A DNA stretch of 6,961 nt from Gammaproteobacteria bacterium (lineage in GTDB: Bacteria > Pseudomonadota > Gammaproteobacteria > UBA5335 > SLRW01). The position numbers were made by a program, and so were the translations under genes. The notes below the pieces were generated by a model. It was given only the letters and a program-made list of their open reading frames with translations, made no database searches and was not told where the DNA came from. Within the stretch, counting starts at the first letter, position 1. Each line of letters begins with the position of its first letter. Location: NCBI GenBank assembly GCA_007134115.1, contig SLLK01000177.1, positions 1-6,961 of the forward strand. Reading direction: 5' to 3'. Shown here piece after piece: positions 5,015-6,961 of this stretch.

Positions 5015-6286
5015 TCATCTCGCGGCCACGGGTTCCAGACTGCGAGGCGCCGCGTAGTCGTCCACCGTGACCAGTGCTCCGGCATCCATATCCATGTACA
5101 GCACGCGCATACGGGTTGCCGTTCGGTAGGGCATGGTGGTGAAGTCCAGCGGATCCGGGAAGGCGCCGTTCAGATCCAGGTCATCGATGCTTTGCAGGGC
5201 CTTGAGGTAGCCCTCGCGGCTCACATCGCCGCTGGCCAGTGCGCGCCTGAACGCTTCGAAGGCGGGTTGTGCCCAGACGTATGAAGCGAGGATGTAGGTG
5301 TTGGGTCTGATACGTCCTTCGGTGTACGTCTCCAGGCTTTCGCGGAATTGCCGGACGACCGGCGTTTGATCACCCCAGACGGGGAAACCGGTGACCAAAT
5401 AAGTATTCTCGAACAATGCCGGATCGATCATGCGGTGATCAAAGAACCGCTCGGTCATAAAGGGGGCGCTGCCAATCCACATGCCGGGCCGATAGTCCAT
5501 GCTGTCAGCAATCGTCACCACGGTGACGGTCTCAGGCGGCAAGGTAGCCAAAAAGACAACGTCAACGTCTTGTTCGGCGAGCGAGGCGATCGCGTCAGCC
5601 ATATCGGCGTCATCATCGGCGGGCGATATGGCATGTTCCGTCAGCACTTCAATGCCGTAGTGCGTTGCGCCTTTCAGCCAGCCGCGGTACGCGTCCCGAC
5701 CATATTCATCATCACGATAGATCACGCCGGCCCGCAGTGCGTCAGCGCCACGGTGATCGACCGCCCAGTCCATGGCGCGCATGCCTTCCATCTCGTATGA
5801 GGTCCCGACCGTCGGTGTGTAGGGATGCTCGGCGGCACCGGAAAAGGCGGATGTAGGGAACGCGACGATGCCGTGTTCCCGCAGTTTCGGCTGCAGTTGC
5901 ATGACGGGAGAGGAACCGAAAACCGAGACGTAGAAAAGTACCTCGTCATGCGTATCTTCAAAGCCGGCCTCGACGCGCTCCGGGTCATACGCGTGGTCGT
6001 GTTCGACCAGCCGGACGCGCCAGCCTTCGGGCAGCAGGTCGGTGTCGCCCCGATTCATGCGGTGAATGAGCGTACCCAGACCGAGCGAAAAGGGCCGTCC
6101 CAGTTCAGCAGCCGGGCCGCTCTGGTCGTTGAGGGCGCCGACGTACAGTATCCGATTATCCATGTCCACGCCCGGTACGGCGACCGCTTCGGGTTCCGGG
6201 TCACGGTCACAAGCGGTCACGCCAAGCGCTATTGCAAATGCAACAAGCGCGAAGCGCGCACCGGCTTTTCTCGGGTAATCACGCAT
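5015..6286 (-). CDS. Orphan periplasmic substrate-binding lipoprotein (branched-chain amino acid type)
   Basis: The product has 423 residues from ATG 6286-6284, with AGGGAG at 6298-6293 and 6-nt spacing. The signal peptide ends in lipobox VTAC (Cys26), followed by Asp27, which would favour inner-membrane retention by the E. coli rule. The mature part is a type I periplasmic binding protein of the Leu/Ile/Val-binding family. Lobe 1 begins at RILYVGALNDQSGPAAELG (45-63), the usual ligand-loop opening, followed by SVFGSSPVMQLQPKLREHGIVAFP (121-144). The crossover YRDDEYGRDAYRGW (190-203) starts lobe 2, with VDVVFLATLPPETV and PGMWIG after it. It would bind an amino acid, amide or related solute for an ABC importer. 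No permease or ATPase gene is adjacent, so it either serves a distant transporter or acts as a sensor. Transcription is separate from uvrA (292-nt gap) and ends at the shared terminator. Confidence 0.88.
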   Translation of the reverse strand: MRDYPRKAGARFALVAFAIALGVTACDRDPEPEAVAVPGVDMDNRILYVGALNDQSGPAAELGRPFSLGLGTLIHRMNRGDTDLLPEGWRVRLVEHDHAYDPERVEAGFEDTHDEVLFYVSVFGSSPVMQLQPKLREHGIVAFPTSAFSGAAEHPYTPTVGTSYEMEGMRAMDWAVDHRGADALRAGVIYRDDEYGRDAYRGWLKGATHYGIEVLTEHAISPADDDADMADAIASLAEQDVDVVFLATLPPETVTVVTIADSMDYRPGMWIGSAPFMTERFFDHRMIDPALFENTYLVTGFPVWGDQTPVVRQFRESLETYTEGRIRPNTYILASYVWAQPAFEAFRRALASGDVSREGYLKALQSIDDLDLNGAFPDPLDFTTMPYRTATRMRVLYMDMDAGALVTVDDYAAPRSLEPVAAR

Positions 6287-6578
6287 GAATATCTCCCTGG
6301 TGTTGTTGTGGGTACGGGACCCATTGTTCCCGCGCAGATCCCTTCGAGGGTGCCGTGTCGATCTGCGGCCCGCGGCTACTGTTCAGGCACGGTCGACGTG
6401 GCGCGGCAAATTACAATAACCCTCCGCCAAAGTGAAGCGTTTTGTGCTGTGTCGCCACCTGGCGCCGCGGGTGACAGCGAGGAGCCTGCCTGAAAATCAT
6501 TACATTAAGGAGACGCTGATCTATTCGTCGCGTCTCAGGCTTTGCCAGCAAGCCAGCATCAAGGCGCGGCCAAACCAG
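6287..6578. other. 292-nt intergenic region upstream of the substrate-binding protein gene
   Basis: This gap must contain the promoter of the minus-strand lipoprotein gene and the end of the uvrA transcript. An AT-rich patch (about 6406-6421, reading TTATTGTAATTT on the minus strand) is the best -10 candidate, but no good -35 is seen. I found no tRNA, small ORF with a ribosome binding site, or riboswitch. Confidence 0.4.
6510..6536 (-). terminator. possible weak terminator after uvrA
   Basis: GAGACGC (6510-6516) and GCGTCTC (6530-6536) form a perfect 7-bp stem with a 13-nt loop, 42 nt past the uvrA stop. On the minus strand it is followed by CTTAATGTAATGATTTT, T-rich but without a compact run. 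Confidence 0.3.
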
Positions 6579-6961
6579 TCACTTCACATGCGCACGGTCG
6601 ACGAGGAAGCTGCCCAGGATCGAGGCGGTACAGGACTCGCCGGGGGCGGCCGCCACCTGCTCGGGCGTCCCCGCCGCGACCACGCGCCCGCCGCCGTCAC
6701 CACCTTCGGGGCCCATATCCACCAGCCAGTCGGCTTCGGCGATGAGGTCCAGGTTGTGCTCGATCACCATCACGCTGTTGCCGGCGTCCACCAGCCGGTG
6801 CAGCACGTGCAGCAGGTTCTCCACGTCAGCCATGTGCAGGCCCACGGTGGGCTCGTCCAGCACATACAGCGTATGCGGCTGTTTGCGCCGGCCGCTGTCG
6901 GGGCGGGCGCGGGCCAGTTCGCTGACCAGCTTGATGCGCTGGGCCTCGCCGCCCGATAGCG
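6579..6961 (-). CDS. uvrA: UvrA, excinuclease ABC ATPase subunit, C-terminal 126 residues (5' truncated)
   Basis: The minus-strand frame is open to the right edge and stops at TGA 6581-6579. The visible residues are the end of the second ATPase domain. They include the ABC signature LSGGEAQR (1-8), Walker B LYVLDEP (31-37) running into TVGLH, the H-loop VIEHNLD (His68), and DMGPEGGDGGG, a hallmark of UvrA. UvrA loads UvrB at damaged DNA in nucleotide excision repair in the cytoplasm. Compared with the E. coli sequence from memory, the stretch between the signature helix and Walker B is about seven residues longer (ARARPDSGRRKQPH), and the text reads DEPTVGLHM instead of DEPTTGLHF. Those traits occur in second UvrA-like paralogues, so this may be a paralogue rather than the main UvrA. 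The left end lacks the usual short acidic tail. Confidence 0.93.
   Translation of the reverse strand, partial: LSGGEAQRIKLVSELARARPDSGRRKQPHTLYVLDEPTVGLHMADVENLLHVLHRLVDAGNSVMVIEHNLDLIAEADWLVDMGPEGGDGGGRVVAAGTPEQVAAAPGESCTASILGSFLVDRAHVK

Noticed and set aside
5825..6493. 222-codon plus-strand open frame
   Set aside because: It is mostly antisense to the substrate-binding lipoprotein gene, with no ribosome binding site or domain.
6432..6959. 175-codon plus-strand open frame rich in His, Gln and Val
   Set aside because: Most of it is the exact antisense of uvrA; the His/Gln richness comes from the complement of Val, Asp and Leu codons.

Overview
The window is GC-rich (above 60% by eye) and densely coding. 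Gene style, ribosome binding sites and the families present fit a gammaproteobacterium, possibly marine or halophilic; the genus cannot be fixed from this sequence. No rRNA, tRNA, CRISPR array, integrase or transposase is visible. Both ends cut through genes: an Acr3/bile-acid-symporter-type permease on the left (5' end missing) and the end of uvrA on the right (5' end missing).

Layout. Positions 2-4224 hold four plus-strand genes. First is the permease. Next is a small exported DUF442-type phosphatase/sulfurtransferase-like protein with a rhodanese-length CX4R loop. Then comes a two-gene unit with an 18-nt gap: a membrane-anchored serine beta-lactamase-like hydrolase and an amidohydrolase lipoprotein. 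A minus-strand HNH nuclease gene (4230-4574) converges on the amidohydrolase gene. Divergent from it is a tiny exported-peptide gene (4697-4906) whose product ends in eight Lys-Asp repeats. That gene ends at a strong terminator (4926-4956), which also lies downstream of the minus-strand gene 5015-6286, an orphan periplasmic substrate-binding lipoprotein. A 30-bp imperfect palindrome sits between the terminator and that gene. A 292-nt gap then separates it from the 3' end of uvrA.

How the genes work together. Most products are envelope proteins: a permease, an exported CX4R protein, an anchored hydrolase, two lipoproteins and a secreted charged peptide. The only convincing functional pair is the serine hydrolase plus amidohydrolase, which probably act in succession on an amide, ester or cyclic compound at the outer face of the inner membrane. 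UvrA (nucleotide excision repair) and the HNH nuclease look like unrelated neighbours.

I found no defence island or obvious new multi-gene system. The items most worth a second look are the Lys-Asp repeat peptide (an 18-bp tandem duplication inside its repeat, and a lipobox-like signal sequence with Trp in place of Cys), the 30-bp palindrome, and the hydrolase pair.
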